A DNA stretch of 64,000 bases from an uncultured Parafilimonas sp. (GCA_903882935.1 CAIRZB010000100.1:1-64000), one strand, 5' to 3'; positions 51,732 through 61,868 are shown, counted from the stretch's first letter. Made by a program: numbers and translations. The notes: generated by a model not told the origin, from the letters alone.

Positions 51732-54119
51732 TTGTTTAAATCTATCGTAATTGCTGCCAATGCCCGGCTTTTTTGCCGTTTGCCATATTATATATTGGCA
51801 CTGCCCCTGCCCTTTTTAACAGCCATCGCTTTTACTAGCACAGCTAGCGCACAGCCCAAAACCGTAACCCACCCTGCGGCATATGTAAACCCGTTCATCG
51901 GTGCCAGTACCAGCGGCGACCTGGCGGGCGTTTACCATGGGCTGGGCAAAACGTTTCCCGGTGCGGCCACCCCTTTTGGCTTGGTACAGCTTAGCCCCAA
52001 CACCATAACCGGCGGCGATAACGGCAGCGGCTACAGCTATGAACATACCAGCATTGAGGGGTTTGCCCTTACCCAAATGAGCGGAGTGGGCTGGTATGGC
52101 GACTTGGGTAATTTTTTAGTGATGCCCACCGCAGGCCCCGTTAAAACCTACGCAGGCAAGCTGGGCCACCCAAGCGACGGCTACCGGAGCAATTACAACA
52201 AACAAACCGAACATGCATCAGCAGGGTACTACACAGTGCTGTTGGCAGACCACCATATTAAAGCCGAACTGGCCGCTGCGCCGCACAGCGGCATCATGTG
52301 TTTTACCTACCCCAAACTGGCCCAGGCCCGCATACAGGTTGACTTAGCAAGGCGCGTGGGCGGCACAAGCACGCTGCAGTATGTGCGTATGGCCGATGAC
52401 CATACCATTGAAGGCTGGATGAAATGCCCGCCCGAAGGCGGCGGCTGGGGCAACGGTGACGGCAAGGCCGACTACACAGTATATTTTTATGCGCAGTTCA
52501 GCAAGCCTTTTACGGAGGCAGGCGTTTGGAGCGCGGACATACCGGACGGATGGGCGCGCAAACGCGAAGACATAGAGAGTGACCGGTACCAACAACAAGT
52601 GGCAAAAGCCGAACTGTTGAAAGGTATTAAGGAGAAGCAGGGTAAGCACTTAGGCTTTTATACAAATTTTTCTACCGCTGACGGGGAAAAGGTGTACCTG
52701 AAAACAGGTATTTCGTTCGTAAGCATGGAAGGTGCCAAAAACAACCTGTTGTCGGAAATAACAAACTGGGATTTTGCCTCGGTGCGCCAACAAGCCACCG
52801 CACTGTGGGATAAAGCACTAGGTAAAATGTGGATTGAAGGTGGCACCGAAGAAGAAAAGAAGGTATTCTATACCGCCCTATACCATACCATGATTGACCC
52901 AAGGGCTATGGCCGACTTAGACGGAAAATACCCCGGCGGCGACGGGCAAATACACCAATCCACCAACTTTACCAAACGTACTATTTTTAGCGGCTGGGAT
53001 GTTTTTCGCAGCCAGATGCCGTTGCAAACCATCATTAACCCAACAGTGGTGAATGACATGGTGAATTCGCTGGTGGAGCTGGCCGATGAAAGCGGCAAAC
53101 AATACTTAGAGCGCTGGGAGTTTTTAAATGCCTACAGCGGCTGCATGATTGGCAACCCCGCCGTAGCGGTACTGGCCGATGCCTACGCCAAGGGCATACG
53201 GCACTACGACGTTAACAAAGCCTACCAATACGCGCTTAACAGCTGCCTGCGTTTTGGCAATGGGGCAAAAGGCTATACTGCCGGTGAAAACAGCATATCA
53301 GAAACATTGGAATATGCTTATAGCGACTGGTGCCTCTCCACCCTCGCTGCCAGCCTGGGTAAAACCAGCGACGCCGCCGTGTATGCCCAAAAAGCAAAAG
53401 CATACATAAATATTTTTGATACCGCCAAACACTGGTTCCGCCCCAGAAACGCAGACGGCAGCTGGGTAGCTTGGCCTAAAGAAGGGCGACTGAAGCAAGA
53501 TTATGGAACCGTGGAGAGCAACCCCTACCAACAGGGCTGGTTTGTACCGCACGAAATTGACGGTATGGTAGCCCTGATGGGCGGCCGCGAAAAAGTTACC
53601 GCCGACCTTACTGAATTTTTTAAAAAGGTGCCGGAAAGCATGCTGTGGAACGATTACTATAACCAAGCCAACGAGCCCGTGCACCATGTGCCTTTTTTGT
53701 TCAACCGCATAGGCAAGCCTTGGCTGACCCAATACTGGACCCGCGAAATCTGCCGACGTGCTTACCACAACAGCGTGGAAGGGCTGGTGGGCAATGAGGA
53801 TGTAGGGCAGATGTCGGCCTGGTATGTATTGGCCGCCAGCGGCCTACACCCCGTTTGCCCCGGCGACACCCGTTTTGAAATTACCAGCCCCGTATTTAAC
53901 GCCATTACCATACAATTAGACACTACCTACGCAACAGGCAAGCAGTTTGCAATAGTGGCCCATGGTAACAGCCCAGCCAACAAATACATTCAAAAAGCCA
54001 TGTTGAACGGCCAGCCCTACCCCTACTGCCACATAAGCCATGCACAGATTGCCGCCGGCGGCAGATTGGAATTATTTATGGGCCCCACACCCAATTATAC
54101 CTGGGGGGTAGAAAAATAA
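51732..54119 (+). CDS. glycoside hydrolase family 92 (alpha-mannosidase)
   Basis: A 795-residue secreted GH92 enzyme, translated from TTG 51732. The signal segment is long (hydrophobic core about residues 20-38, ending TASAQ). VNPFIGAS, TFPGAATPFGLVQLSP and GFALTQMSGVGWYGDLGNF are N-terminal GH92 hallmarks. NEDVGQMSAWYVLAASGLHP near the C-terminus is the catalytic-domain signature, with the acid Glu likely in WLTQYWTREI or NEPVHHVPF. GH92 enzymes are Ca-dependent exo-alpha-mannosidases acting on N-glycans or fungal mannans. A GH95 gene follows 69 bp downstream. Confidence 0.93.
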   Translation: MFKSIVIAANARLFCRLPYYILALPLPFLTAIAFTSTASAQPKTVTHPAAYVNPFIGASTSGDLAGVYHGLGKTFPGAATPFGLVQLSPNTITGGDNGSGYSYEHTSIEGFALTQMSGVGWYGDLGNFLVMPTAGPVKTYAGKLGHPSDGYRSNYNKQTEHASAGYYTVLLADHHIKAELAAAPHSGIMCFTYPKLAQARIQVDLARRVGGTSTLQYVRMADDHTIEGWMKCPPEGGGWGNGDGKADYTVYFYAQFSKPFTEAGVWSADIPDGWARKREDIESDRYQQQVAKAELLKGIKEKQGKHLGFYTNFSTADGEKVYLKTGISFVSMEGAKNNLLSEITNWDFASVRQQATALWDKALGKMWIEGGTEEEKKVFYTALYHTMIDPRAMADLDGKYPGGDGQIHQSTNFTKRTIFSGWDVFRSQMPLQTIINPTVVNDMVNSLVELADESGKQYLERWEFLNAYSGCMIGNPAVAVLADAYAKGIRHYDVNKAYQYALNSCLRFGNGAKGYTAGENSISETLEYAYSDWCLSTLAASLGKTSDAAVYAQKAKAYINIFDTAKHWFRPRNADGSWVAWPKEGRLKQDYGTVESNPYQQGWFVPHEIDGMVALMGGREKVTADLTEFFKKVPESMLWNDYYNQANEPVHHVPFLFNRIGKPWLTQYWTREICRRAYHNSVEGLVGNEDVGQMSAWYVLAASGLHPVCPGDTRFEITSPVFNAITIQLDTTYATGKQFAIVAHGNSPANKYIQKAMLNGQPYPYCHISHAQIAAGGRLELFMGPTPNYTWGVEK

Positions 54120-54188
54120 AAGCAATGCCAAAAACCTTTTTACTATAACAACAGCAACCATTCACCAAAAAACATATATTAAATCATC

Positions 54189-56639
54189 ATGAAATACCTA
54201 CTCACAGCATTGTTACTGCCAGCGGCTTTTGCCGTTTTGGCGCAAACCAAGGCACCTGCGCCGGGTGCCCTAACGTTATGGTACAACCACCCTTCCACCA
54301 TTTGGGAGGAAGCCTTGCCTGTGGGCAACGGCCACATTGGTGCCATGGTATATGGCAACCCCGCCGAGGAACACCTGCAATTGAACCACGATGAATTTTG
54401 GGCTGGCAGCCCTTACAACAACGCCAACCCAAAAGGGAAGGATGCCTTGCGGGTGATACAAGCACTGATTGCAGATGGCAACTATATCGCAGCGGAAAAA
54501 ATGGCCCAGGACGATTTTGTGGCCGAAAAAGTACACGGCATGCCTTACCAACCGGTGGGCGACCTACACTTATATTTTGAAGGGCACGAGCAGTTTACCA
54601 ACCTGCGAAGGCAGCTAAACATACAAACCGCAGTGGCAACTACGTATTACACAGCCAACGGTGTAGATTACACAAGGGAAGTATTCGCCTCCTTTGCTGA
54701 CCATGCCATTATTGTACGGCTTACCGCCAGCCAGCCGGGCAAAATAAGCTTTACGGCCACGCTTACCACCCCGCAAAAAGGCAGCACCGCCAGCAATGGC
54801 AGCCACATGCTGCTGCTGTCAGCCCTTGGCCCCGACCACCAAGGCGTGCCGGGCCTGGAAAAGGTGCAGGCTGACCTTGACATTAAAAACGAGGGCGGCA
54901 CCCTGCAAGCCGGCGACACATCTCTCACCGTAAAAAATGCCACTACGGTTACCCTTTACCTAACCATGGCCACAAATTTTGTAAACTACCACGACATTAG
55001 TGCCAACCCTGTGCCGTTTGCAGCCGGTTTATTGGCCAAAGCCGAAACAAAACCTTACAAAGCGGCATTGGCCGACCATATACGGGGGTACCAACGATTT
55101 TTCAACAGGGTTTCGTTAAACTTGGGTGTAACGGAAGCTGCGACCCTGCCCACAGATGATCGCCTAAGGTTGTTTGCCACTGGCAACGACCCCCAACTGG
55201 TGAGCCTGTACTTTCAGTTTGGACGTTACTTGCTCATCTCCAGCTCGCAGCCGGGTGGCCAGGCGGCCAACCTGCAAGGCCTTTGGAACCGTCATACCAA
55301 TCCACCCTGGGGCAGCAAATACACCGACAACATAAACACTGAAATGAACTACTGGCCCGCCGAGGTTACCAATCTGACAGAGATGCACGAGCCGCTGGTA
55401 CAAATGGTTAAAGACCTGTCAGTGGCGGGCAAGGCTACAGCACAAGCCAGCTACGGCGCACGCGGCTGGGTACTGCACCACAATACCGACATTTGGCGGA
55501 TGACCGGTGCCATAGACGGCCCCTGGGGTGTTTGGCCCACCGGCGGTGCCTGGCTTTGCCAGCACCTGTGGGAAAAATACCTGTACAACGGCGACAAAAA
55601 CTTTTTGGCGGACATTTACCCTGCCATGAAGGGTGCATGTACCTTCTTTTTGGACGTACTGTATAAAGACCCTACCACAGGCTGGTGGATTGTTTCTCCG
55701 TCGGCTTCACCAGAAAACTCGCACCAAGGGTTTAGTATTGCCGGTGGCACCACCATGGATAACCAGATTGTGCTGGCACTTTTTACCCGTACCATTAAAG
55801 CTGCGCAGGTACTGGGCCTGGATGCCGCGTTTGTACAACAGTTGAAAGAAAAACTGGCCGGCCTGGCCCCTATGCAGATAGGGCTGTACAGCCAACTGCA
55901 GGAGTGGATGCACGACTGGGACAACCCAGAGGATAAGCACCGCCACATATCACACCTGTGGGGTTTATACCCGGGCAACGAAATATCCCCTTACCGTAAC
56001 CCCGAATTGTTTGAAGCGGCGCGCACATCGCTGGTGTACCGGGGTGATGTATCCACCGGTTGGAGCATGGGATGGAAGGTGAACTGCTGGGCCCGACTGC
56101 TGGACGGGGACCATGCGCTTAAACTGATAACCGACCAGTTGCGCCCGATAGGCAGCAGCCAAGAGGGCGGAGGCACCTACCCTAACCTGTTCGACGCGCA
56201 CCCACCCTTTCAGATTGACGGTAATTTTGGCTGCACATCTGGCATAGCCGAGATGCTGGTGCAGTCGCACGACGGTGCCATACACCTGCTGCCCGCCCTG
56301 CCTACCAAATGGGCTAACGGTGAGGTGAAAGGTCTCAAAGCACGCGGCGGGTTTACCATCGACATAACTTGGCAAAACGGGCAGCTCACCAAGCTGGTGA
56401 TACATTCCAAACTGGGCGGCAACTGCAGGCTACGGTATTACGGGGCGCTTAAAGCTGCAGCCGGCGTTGGCTTAACAGCTGCAACAGGTACCAACCCCAA
56501 CGCGTTTTTTGAAACCCCAGTTATAAAGCAGCCGGTAATATCACCAAAAGCCACCCTGAAAGGATTAAACCTGCAAAAAACATTTCAGTATGATTTGAAA
56601 ACGAAAGCTGGTGCGGTGTATGTGATTGGGGCGGAGTGA
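54189..56639 (+). CDS. glycoside hydrolase family 95 (alpha-L-fucosidase/galactosidase)
   Basis: An 816-residue exported GH95 inverting enzyme with a signal peptide (1-19). [20 protein letters not shown] and GHIGAMVYG open the N-terminal beta domain. The (alpha/alpha)6 domain has [18 protein letters not shown] (about 379-396), [11 protein letters not shown] with the likely general-acid Glu, and [20 protein letters not shown] (about 676-695), which holds the Asp/Asn pair that activates water. Substrates are fucosyl residues of xyloglucan, mucin or milk-type glycans. It is probably cotranscribed with GH92. Confidence 0.93.
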   Translation: MKYLLTALLLPAAFAVLAQTKAPAPGALTLWYNHPSTIWEEALPVGNGHIGAMVYGNPAEEHLQLNHDEFWAGSPYNNANPKGKDALRVIQALIADGNYIAAEKMAQDDFVAEKVHGMPYQPVGDLHLYFEGHEQFTNLRRQLNIQTAVATTYYTANGVDYTREVFASFADHAIIVRLTASQPGKISFTATLTTPQKGSTASNGSHMLLLSALGPDHQGVPGLEKVQADLDIKNEGGTLQAGDTSLTVKNATTVTLYLTMATNFVNYHDISANPVPFAAGLLAKAETKPYKAALADHIRGYQRFFNRVSLNLGVTEAATLPTDDRLRLFATGNDPQLVSLYFQFGRYLLISSSQPGGQAANLQGLWNRHTNPPWGSKYTDNINTEMNYWPAEVTNLTEMHEPLVQMVKDLSVAGKATAQASYGARGWVLHHNTDIWRMTGAIDGPWGVWPTGGAWLCQHLWEKYLYNGDKNFLADIYPAMKGACTFFLDVLYKDPTTGWWIVSPSASPENSHQGFSIAGGTTMDNQIVLALFTRTIKAAQVLGLDAAFVQQLKEKLAGLAPMQIGLYSQLQEWMHDWDNPEDKHRHISHLWGLYPGNEISPYRNPELFEAARTSLVYRGDVSTGWSMGWKVNCWARLLDGDHALKLITDQLRPIGSSQEGGGTYPNLFDAHPPFQIDGNFGCTSGIAEMLVQSHDGAIHLLPALPTKWANGEVKGLKARGGFTIDITWQNGQLTKLVIHSKLGGNCRLRYYGALKAAAGVGLTAATGTNPNAFFETPVIKQPVISPKATLKGLNLQKTFQYDLKTKAGAVYVIGAE

Positions 56640-56947
56640 TAGGGCGCATGCGCCTCAAACAGCCCATCGTTGACAACCAACGAAGGCCTTATCGGTGCAA
56701 TTGCATTTGAATGAAATATTTACATCCATTCTATCCCGAAGGCGCGATAATGCCGCGCCTTCGGGATTTTAAACGTCATTGAGAGTCTGTAATTCCAAAG
56801 AAATTGATTTCATGCCAATCGTGGCGGCGACTCTTATCGAAAATTGGCACCATAAACAAGGGTTTACCTCTATTAATTTTTGCAGCCTAGGAGACATTAA
56901 GCACATTTCGCTGGCGCATACTAATACAGCCCACAACAGTATGCAGC
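56640..56947. other. 308-bp convergent intergenic region
   Basis: Contains a strong hairpin terminator at 56733-56771 and a loose TGCCAAT/ATTGGCA repeat near 56814-56846. No gene is visible. Confidence 0.6.
56733..56771 (+). terminator. rho-independent terminator after GH95
   Basis: ATCCCGAAGGCGCG (56733-56746) pairs perfectly with CGCGCCTTCGGGAT (56754-56767), loop ATAATGC, followed by TTTT. The 14-bp stem is the longest terminator stem in the window. Confidence 0.88.
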
Positions 56948-58057
56948 CTACGCTTCCTGCCCTATCCAAACGGCACCGCCTATGCTGCTGCGGCTGGCGC
57001 CTGTAACGCTTGCCAGTACGGTGTTTTCCTCCCGCCAGCGCAGTACACCCAGCAATGCCATCACGATGGCCTCCTTGTATTGCACGGTTTCGGCCGCGGG
57101 TATTTCAACGCTTATACCCAGTGGGTCCAAATACTTCGCCAAACGTCCCATCAGATACCCGTTGAAGGCACCCCCACCAGTCACCAGCATTTTTTTTGCG
57201 CCAGCAGCCAATTGATGGTCCGTGCCTTGTGTGGCAAGCCCGATGGCCGCCGCCACCTGCTGCGCAATATGTTCAACATAAGTGCAAAGCGCATCTTGTA
57301 CCGTTAAAGCGTAAGATTGTACCAACGGGTAAACCTCGCCGGTGCCAAACGTGTTGGCCAACGATTTTGGGTATGGGGCGGTATAATATGGTAAGGCGTT
57401 TAGCGCATCCAGCAGCGGTTGGTTAACGGTGCCGCTTTGGGCAATGCCGCCATTGTGGTCATACAGCAGGCCTTTTAACTTGGCTAGCATGTTAAGCACA
57501 CTGTTGGCCGGACAAACGTCAAACGCGGTAAACGTGTCGCCCTGCTTGGCCGATATATTGGCTATACCCCCGAAGTTTACATAATAATCAAACCCTTTCC
57601 ACAGCAGCATTTCGCCCACGGGCACAATAGGCGCACCCTGGCCGCCCAACGCCACATCCATGCTGCGCAAATCACTTACCACGTTTATGCCTGTGGCAGC
57701 CGCTATGGCCGCGCCGTCGCCAAGTTGCGCGGTAAAACCTTCGTCAGGCGCATGGAACACCGTATGGCCGTGGCTGGCAACTATCTGAATCTGGTGGTGT
57801 AAATGGTGTTCATCAATAAAATTGTTCACTTGCTGGCCGAGGTAACGGCCGTATTCGGCATGCAATTGCAGGTAAGCGTAAGCACCCAGCGCGGGGGCTT
57901 GCCGCAGTTTGTTAAGCCACACATCGCTATAGGGCGCGCAGCTTGCAGCCCTCACCTCGTATTGCCAGGTGCCGCCGCTGTCGTCCAGTTCAACAAACGC
58001 GATATCCAAGCCGTCCATTGACGAGCCGCTCATTAAGCCGATAGCCCTGTAAACCAT
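56948..58057 (-). CDS. anmK: anhydro-N-acetylmuramic acid kinase
   Basis: A 369-residue ASKHA-fold kinase that cleaves and phosphorylates 1,6-anhydroMurNAc during cell-wall recycling. AIGLMSGSSMDGLDIAFVEL (residues 5-24) is the ATP-binding opening, SHGHTVFHAP (about 95-104) and SDLRSMDVALGGQGAPIVP (about 127-145) hold the catalytic Asp region, and LVTGGGAFNGYLM (about 303-315) is the adenosine motif. It stands alone. The 220 bp upstream contain alternative hairpins and then a tandem repeat array. Confidence 0.93.
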   Translation of the reverse strand: MVYRAIGLMSGSSMDGLDIAFVELDDSGGTWQYEVRAASCAPYSDVWLNKLRQAPALGAYAYLQLHAEYGRYLGQQVNNFIDEHHLHHQIQIVASHGHTVFHAPDEGFTAQLGDGAAIAAATGINVVSDLRSMDVALGGQGAPIVPVGEMLLWKGFDYYVNFGGIANISAKQGDTFTAFDVCPANSVLNMLAKLKGLLYDHNGGIAQSGTVNQPLLDALNALPYYTAPYPKSLANTFGTGEVYPLVQSYALTVQDALCTYVEHIAQQVAAAIGLATQGTDHQLAAGAKKMLVTGGGAFNGYLMGRLAKYLDPLGISVEIPAAETVQYKEAIVMALLGVLRWREENTVLASVTGASRSSIGGAVWIGQEA

Positions 58058-58140
58058 AATAGTAGTGAAGTATTTTTTAGTGGTTAGATTGCGTGATGGG
58101 TATCAAACACACAAACTAAACCGTTTGTTTTTACGCCTTG

Positions 58141-58215
58141 GTTGGTGTTTTCAACAATCAAGTTTCTATTATTGTCCTACACAACATGATCGTTGCTGGT
58201 GAAAACACCAACAAC
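58141..58215 (-). promoter_or_regulatory. alternative hairpins in the anmK leader
   Basis: GTTGGTGTTTTC (58141-58152) pairs perfectly with GAAAACACCAAC (58201-58212). The latter can instead pair locally in GTTGCTGGTG-AAAA-CACCAACAAC (58192-58215, one mismatch). The two folds exclude each other, as in attenuators. It lies 85-158 bp upstream of anmK on its strand. Confidence 0.4.
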
Positions 58216-58279
58216 CGCGAAGATGATGAAGTAGAGCCGTAGCTAACCAAGCCAAACTTGCCTGAACCTCTTTCCAATT

Positions 58280-58830
58280 ACAAGCGGCGTGGCCATCTGC
58301 CAAACCCGCTAACGTGTATACAGATAGCCACAGCACCAGCCCACACACAAAACCCAAGGGTGCTTCGCTATGACCGTACTAAGTGATACCCCCACGTCAT
58401 GGCGAGCCGCGCTAAGGGTGTAAGATACCTACTTGCTGTAATTAGCGGCGTGGCCATCTGCCTAGCCCGCTAACGTGTATACAGATAGCCACAGCACCGG
58501 CCCACACACAACTCCCGGAAGGGCTTCGCTATGACCATACTAAGTGATACCCCCACGTCATGGCGAGCCGCGCCAAAGTTGTTAAAAAGCCACTTGTTGT
58601 AATTAGCGGCGTGGCTATCTGCCTAGCCCGGTTCTATTTGTTACAGATAGCCACAGCACCGGCCCACACACAAAACCCATGGGTGCTTCGCTATGACAGT
58701 ACTAAGTGATACCTCCCCGTCATGGCGAGCCTCGCCAAGGTTCTAAGATACCTACTTGCTGCAATTAGCGGCGTGGCCATCTGCCGCTACCCGCTTCGGT
58801 GTATTCAGATTGCTACAGCACTATCATCCT
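58280..58830. repeat. tandem array of 161-bp repeats
   Basis: Units begin at 58280, 58441 and 58602 (161, 161 and 162 bp), with a partial fourth at 58764-58830 running into the lipA end. Shared blocks include GCGGCGTGGC(C/T)ATCTG, CAGATAGCCACAGCACC, GGCTTCGCTATGAC, GTACTAAGTGATACC and GTCATGGCGAGCC. Each unit contains an inverted repeat GTGGCYATCTG/CAGATAGCCAC, perfect in unit 3 (58611-58621 / 58644-58654), and a second one, GCTTCGCTATGAC / GTCATGGCGAGC. No open frame is conserved. Confidence 0.88.
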
Positions 58831-59758
58831 ACAAAAGCTCACCAGCCATGCGCTTTTCGTCCATCCATTTGCGCCTGCCGTACCCTTCAAACACATGCAC
58901 CTCGCTGTGGTAGGATGAGCGCACCAGCGGGCCGCTTTCCACATAATCAAACCCTAGGTTATACCCAATATCGCGCAGTTCCTTAAATTCATCTGGGTGT
59001 ACAAAACGTTGCACTGCCAGGTGCTTTTTGGTGGGTTGCAAGTATTGGCCCAGCGTAACCACATCAACCTTTACGGCAGCAAGGTCTTCCAGCGTTTGCA
59101 CCACCTCTTCCTTTGTTTCGCCCAAACCGAGCATAATGCCTGTTTTGGTGCGCATGCCTCCTTGTTTCAAAACCCGCAGCACTTCAATGCTTCGGCGGTA
59201 TTTAGCCTGTATGCGTACTTGGCGGCTTAGGCGCTCCACAGTTTCCATGTTGTGGCTAACTACTTCCGGTGCCGCGTCAATCACGCGCTGTATGTTGGCC
59301 ACCTCGCCTTTAAAGTCGGGTATCAGGGTTTCCAGCGTGGTACCGGGGTTCAACGCTTTTACTGCTTTAATGGTGTTGTACCATATAATACTGCCCCCGT
59401 CCTTTATTTCGTCGCGGTCAACACTGGTAATCACGGCGTGCTTCACCTTCATCAGGTGTATGGCCTCGGCCACGCGTTGGGGTTCGTCCCAATCAAGGGG
59501 GTCGGGCCTGCCGGTGGCAACCGCACAAAAACCGCAGCTGCGGGTACACACGTTACCCAATATCATAAAAGTAGCCGTACCTGCACCCCAGCATTCGCCC
59601 ATATTGGGGCAGTTGCCGCTTTCGCAAATGGTGTGCAGTTTATGGGTATCCACTAAGCCGCGCACGTGCTTGTAGCTTTCGCCTATGGGCAGCTTAACGC
59701 GCAGCCAGTCTGGTTTTTTAGGTCTTGCTTCCGGTTGTACTGTTGGTAAATCCTGCAT
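58829..59758 (-). CDS. lipA: lipoyl synthase
   Basis: A 309-residue radical-SAM enzyme inserting two sulfurs into octanoyl groups on lipoyl domains. The auxiliary cluster Cys are C45, C50 and C56 in [12 protein letters not shown]. The radical-SAM cluster is C71, C75, C78 in [10 protein letters not shown]. The C-terminal RSSYHSEVH contains the conserved RSSY. ATG 59758 is chosen because GAGGAG lies 9 bp upstream, an unusually good ribosome-binding site here; an in-frame ATG at 59836 gives a long non-conserved N-terminus. Confidence 0.95.
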   Translation of the reverse strand: MQDLPTVQPEARPKKPDWLRVKLPIGESYKHVRGLVDTHKLHTICESGNCPNMGECWGAGTATFMILGNVCTRSCGFCAVATGRPDPLDWDEPQRVAEAIHLMKVKHAVITSVDRDEIKDGGSIIWYNTIKAVKALNPGTTLETLIPDFKGEVANIQRVIDAAPEVVSHNMETVERLSRQVRIQAKYRRSIEVLRVLKQGGMRTKTGIMLGLGETKEEVVQTLEDLAAVKVDVVTLGQYLQPTKKHLAVQRFVHPDEFKELRDIGYNLGFDYVESGPLVRSSYHSEVHVFEGYGRRKWMDEKRMAGELL

Positions 59759-60042
59759 CCTATACTCCTCTTTAAAACTTGGTAATAAAATGTTGGCTGC
59801 TGCCTTTGGGGTGGTTTTTAAGCTTTGTTTGTGCAAAGCAAGCTGTTACCACCACAAAAAGCTGTATTAAACCGTAAAATTACAAGTTTATTGAACGTAA
59901 ATGCACCTTTGCCACGGCTTGGGTTAGTTGGGGAGGGTAAATGGGTGGCGGACAAGCCATAATTTCCTTGTTCCGAAAATTCTGCAACTTGGGTTGTGGG
60001 TTGGCATTTAATAAAAGTGCCATGGATTGGACACCACACACT

Positions 60043-60083
60043 AAAAAAACAGCCGTTAAGGTTTTACACCCCGCGGCTGTTTT
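60043..60083 (-). terminator. hairpin with T-run on the minus strand
   Basis: AAAACAGCCG (60046-60055) and CGGCTGTTTT (60074-60083) form a perfect 10-bp stem with an 18-nt loop. On the minus strand seven T follow (60049-60043); on the plus strand the arm itself ends in TTTT. No minus-strand gene is visible upstream, so it could end a small transcript. Confidence 0.5.
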
Positions 60084-60288
60084 ATCCAATTAGCTTTTGT
60101 TTTACAAATACCCTCTGCAAAAAGGACTTTTATTAATAGTTAAAACGCATAGGCTAACATCGTGTAACAAAGGGGCTCAGGCTTTAATTACATAGCAAAC
60201 GAAGCCTTTAACCAATGCTTGGGAGTACGCGTGTGAATCTTGCAATTTTCCAACTTAATTGTGTAACATCCCAACTTAGTACCAGTGC

Positions 60289-60296
60289 TAGTTTTG
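60289..60296 (+). promoter_or_regulatory. candidate -7 element (TAGTTTTG)
   Basis: TAGTTTTG matches TAnnTTTG, 30 bp before the ATG of the rubrerythrin-like gene. The nearest TTG is 27 bp upstream, longer than the usual spacing. Confidence 0.4.
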
Positions 60297-60325
60297 CATA
60301 ATTGTTTAACAAATAACCAATTAAC

Positions 60326-60991
60326 ATGAAAAAGCGCCTATTTGACACCCATTTATTTATTGCACTAATTAGCTGCTTACTAGTATTTTCTTGCGACACA
60401 AAAAAGGCAGAAACAACAATAACAACAAAAGAACATATGGACGCAGGCACCAAAACAATTGAAAATATGCAATCGGCCTATAAAGGAGAAAGAAATGCAA
60501 CGGCAAAATATGAGGCGTTTTCAAAAAAGGCCGAGGAAGAAGGTTACCACAACATTGCTTTGTTGTATAATGCAGTTTCAGCAGCCGAAAATATACATGC
60601 TACAAACCACAAAGCGGTGATTGAAGATGCTGGGGCAACGGTTGACGTAATAACCCCAGTATTTACTGTTAAAACGACCAGAGAAAATTTGAATGAGGAT
60701 GTACAAGGCGAAGCATATGAAGCTAAGACGATGTACCCCGACTTTTTAAAAACAGCCGACTTGGCAAACAACCAAATTGCCATTTTGAGCCTCACCTATG
60801 CCATGAAAACCGAGGCAAAACATAAATATTTTTTTGAACAGGCCTTGGGTGACATCAATACCAATACACTCGCCAGTTTACCCTCAAAATATTTTGTTTG
60901 CCCAGTTTGCGGCAATACTTATGCCAACACCGCACCGAAACATTGCGACTTTTCGTTTACCGAAGGAGAAAAGTTTATTACGTTTCAATAA
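60326..60991 (+). CDS. rubrerythrin-like di-iron lipoprotein with incomplete rubredoxin site
   Basis: A 221-residue exported lipoprotein (SCLLVFSCD, lipobox Cys near residue 25). The ferritin-like domain (about 40-175) retains the di-iron ligands: GERNA, KAEEEG, AENIH, EAYEAKTMYP and TEAKHKYFF. The C-terminal rubredoxin-like segment has CPVCG and HCDF, but the expected fourth Cys is Ser (CDFS, codon TCG). Rubrerythrins reduce peroxide; a periplasmic lipoprotein form with a three-Cys site may have altered electron input. The DUF2231-like gene follows by 201 bp. Confidence 0.87.
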   Translation: MKKRLFDTHLFIALISCLLVFSCDTKKAETTITTKEHMDAGTKTIENMQSAYKGERNATAKYEAFSKKAEEEGYHNIALLYNAVSAAENIHATNHKAVIEDAGATVDVITPVFTVKTTRENLNEDVQGEAYEAKTMYPDFLKTADLANNQIAILSLTYAMKTEAKHKYFFEQALGDINTNTLASLPSKYFVCPVCGNTYANTAPKHCDFSFTEGEKFITFQ

Positions 60992-61192
60992 TTTGTTTGC
61001 AGTTACCAAACTGATAATAATTTGAAATTACCAACTATTGGGCTTGGGTTTATGGCAAATGGCAGTGTATAGGTATACCCAAGCGTTGATATCGCAAACT
61101 CGAAATATTTTCCTATTACTATTCGCTTTTAAAAAACCCAGGTCATTATTAATAATAACTACGCCATTAGGGGTAGCTAAAATAACATTATC

Positions 61193-61678
61193 ATGACACA
61201 GACCCACGTACACTTGCTGATAACCCATCTTCCAATATTTGGGTCGGTTTTAGGTGCGTTCGTTCTTGCCTACGGTATTTGGACGAAAAGCAACCACACT
61301 GTAATTGCCGCCTTTAATGTTTTCATCATTTCAGCAATTGGCGCATCCATAGCCTACCTAACAGGCGAAGGTGCCGAAGAAAGTGTTGAAAATTTACAGG
61401 GCGTTATTAAGGCTACGATTAAGCAACACGAGGAATTTGCAGTTTATGCTTTAATCTCCTTAATCATCCTTGGGGTTTCTTCTATAGCGGGAATTTTCTT
61501 GGTGTTGCGAAAACCCACAACGACAAAAACATCGGCTATTGTTATTTTGTTTATTTCGCTCATCAGCTTTGGGCTGGTTGCAACAACGGGCTATTTAGGT
61601 GGCCAAATACGGCACACAGAAATCTCAACAAGTGCTCCGGCCCCCCCGGAGAATGGAGAAAAAGAAACTGACCATTAG
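61193..61678 (+). CDS. four-TM membrane protein (DUF2231-like)
   Basis: A 161-residue protein with four hydrophobic segments (about residues 11-27, 35-55, 82-104, 113-135). HVHLLITHLPIFGSVLG (about 5-21) and TGYLGGQIRHTEI (about 132-144) resemble DUF2231-like membrane proteins, in which paired His residues may bind heme. A C-terminal hydrophilic tail follows. Terminator 26 bp downstream. Function unknown. Confidence 0.75.
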   Translation: MTQTHVHLLITHLPIFGSVLGAFVLAYGIWTKSNHTVIAAFNVFIISAIGASIAYLTGEGAEESVENLQGVIKATIKQHEEFAVYALISLIILGVSSIAGIFLVLRKPTTTKTSAIVILFISLISFGLVATTGYLGGQIRHTEISTSAPAPPENGEKETDH

Positions 61679-61703
61679 AACATGCAATCCCAATAACTTC
61701 ACC

Positions 61704-61725
61704 AAGCCCTGTATAGGGCTTTTTT
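61704..61725 (+). terminator. rho-independent terminator after the DUF2231-like gene
   Basis: AAGCCCT-GTAT-AGGGCTT stem (61704-61721) followed by T residues to 61725 and AATTTT. Confidence 0.85.
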
Positions 61726-61802
61726 AATTTTCTGACACCGAGGGTTATAAAATACGGCAACGATTCGGACAGTACTAAAAAAAAATAAAAACGCAGGGCT
61801 GT

Positions 61803-61868
61803 TACACCAAACGGCCACGCCAATACTCCAAGCTTTATTTTTTTACCACCTTTTGCTAACGGCCTGCG
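61803..61868. repeat. dispersed repeat with TTTTGCTAAC-GCCTGCG end, copy 1
   Basis: About 66 bp matches 62826-62891 closely (ACGGCyAyGCCAATAC, then ACCACCTTTTGCTAAC, then GCCTGCG). It is followed by a hairpin, CTCCTGAG / CTCAGGAG (about 61906-61938). Confidence 0.65.

Larger units (their letters stand above)
59759..60325. other. 567-bp divergent intergenic region
   Basis: No gene is recognised. A hairpin with flanking A and T runs lies at 60043-60083. A -7 element TAGTTTTG at 60289-60296 precedes the rubrerythrin-like gene. Confidence 0.5.

Noticed and set aside
58280-58830. 161-bp array read as CRISPR
   Set aside because: The long unit is conserved throughout, so there is no short constant repeat with unique spacers.
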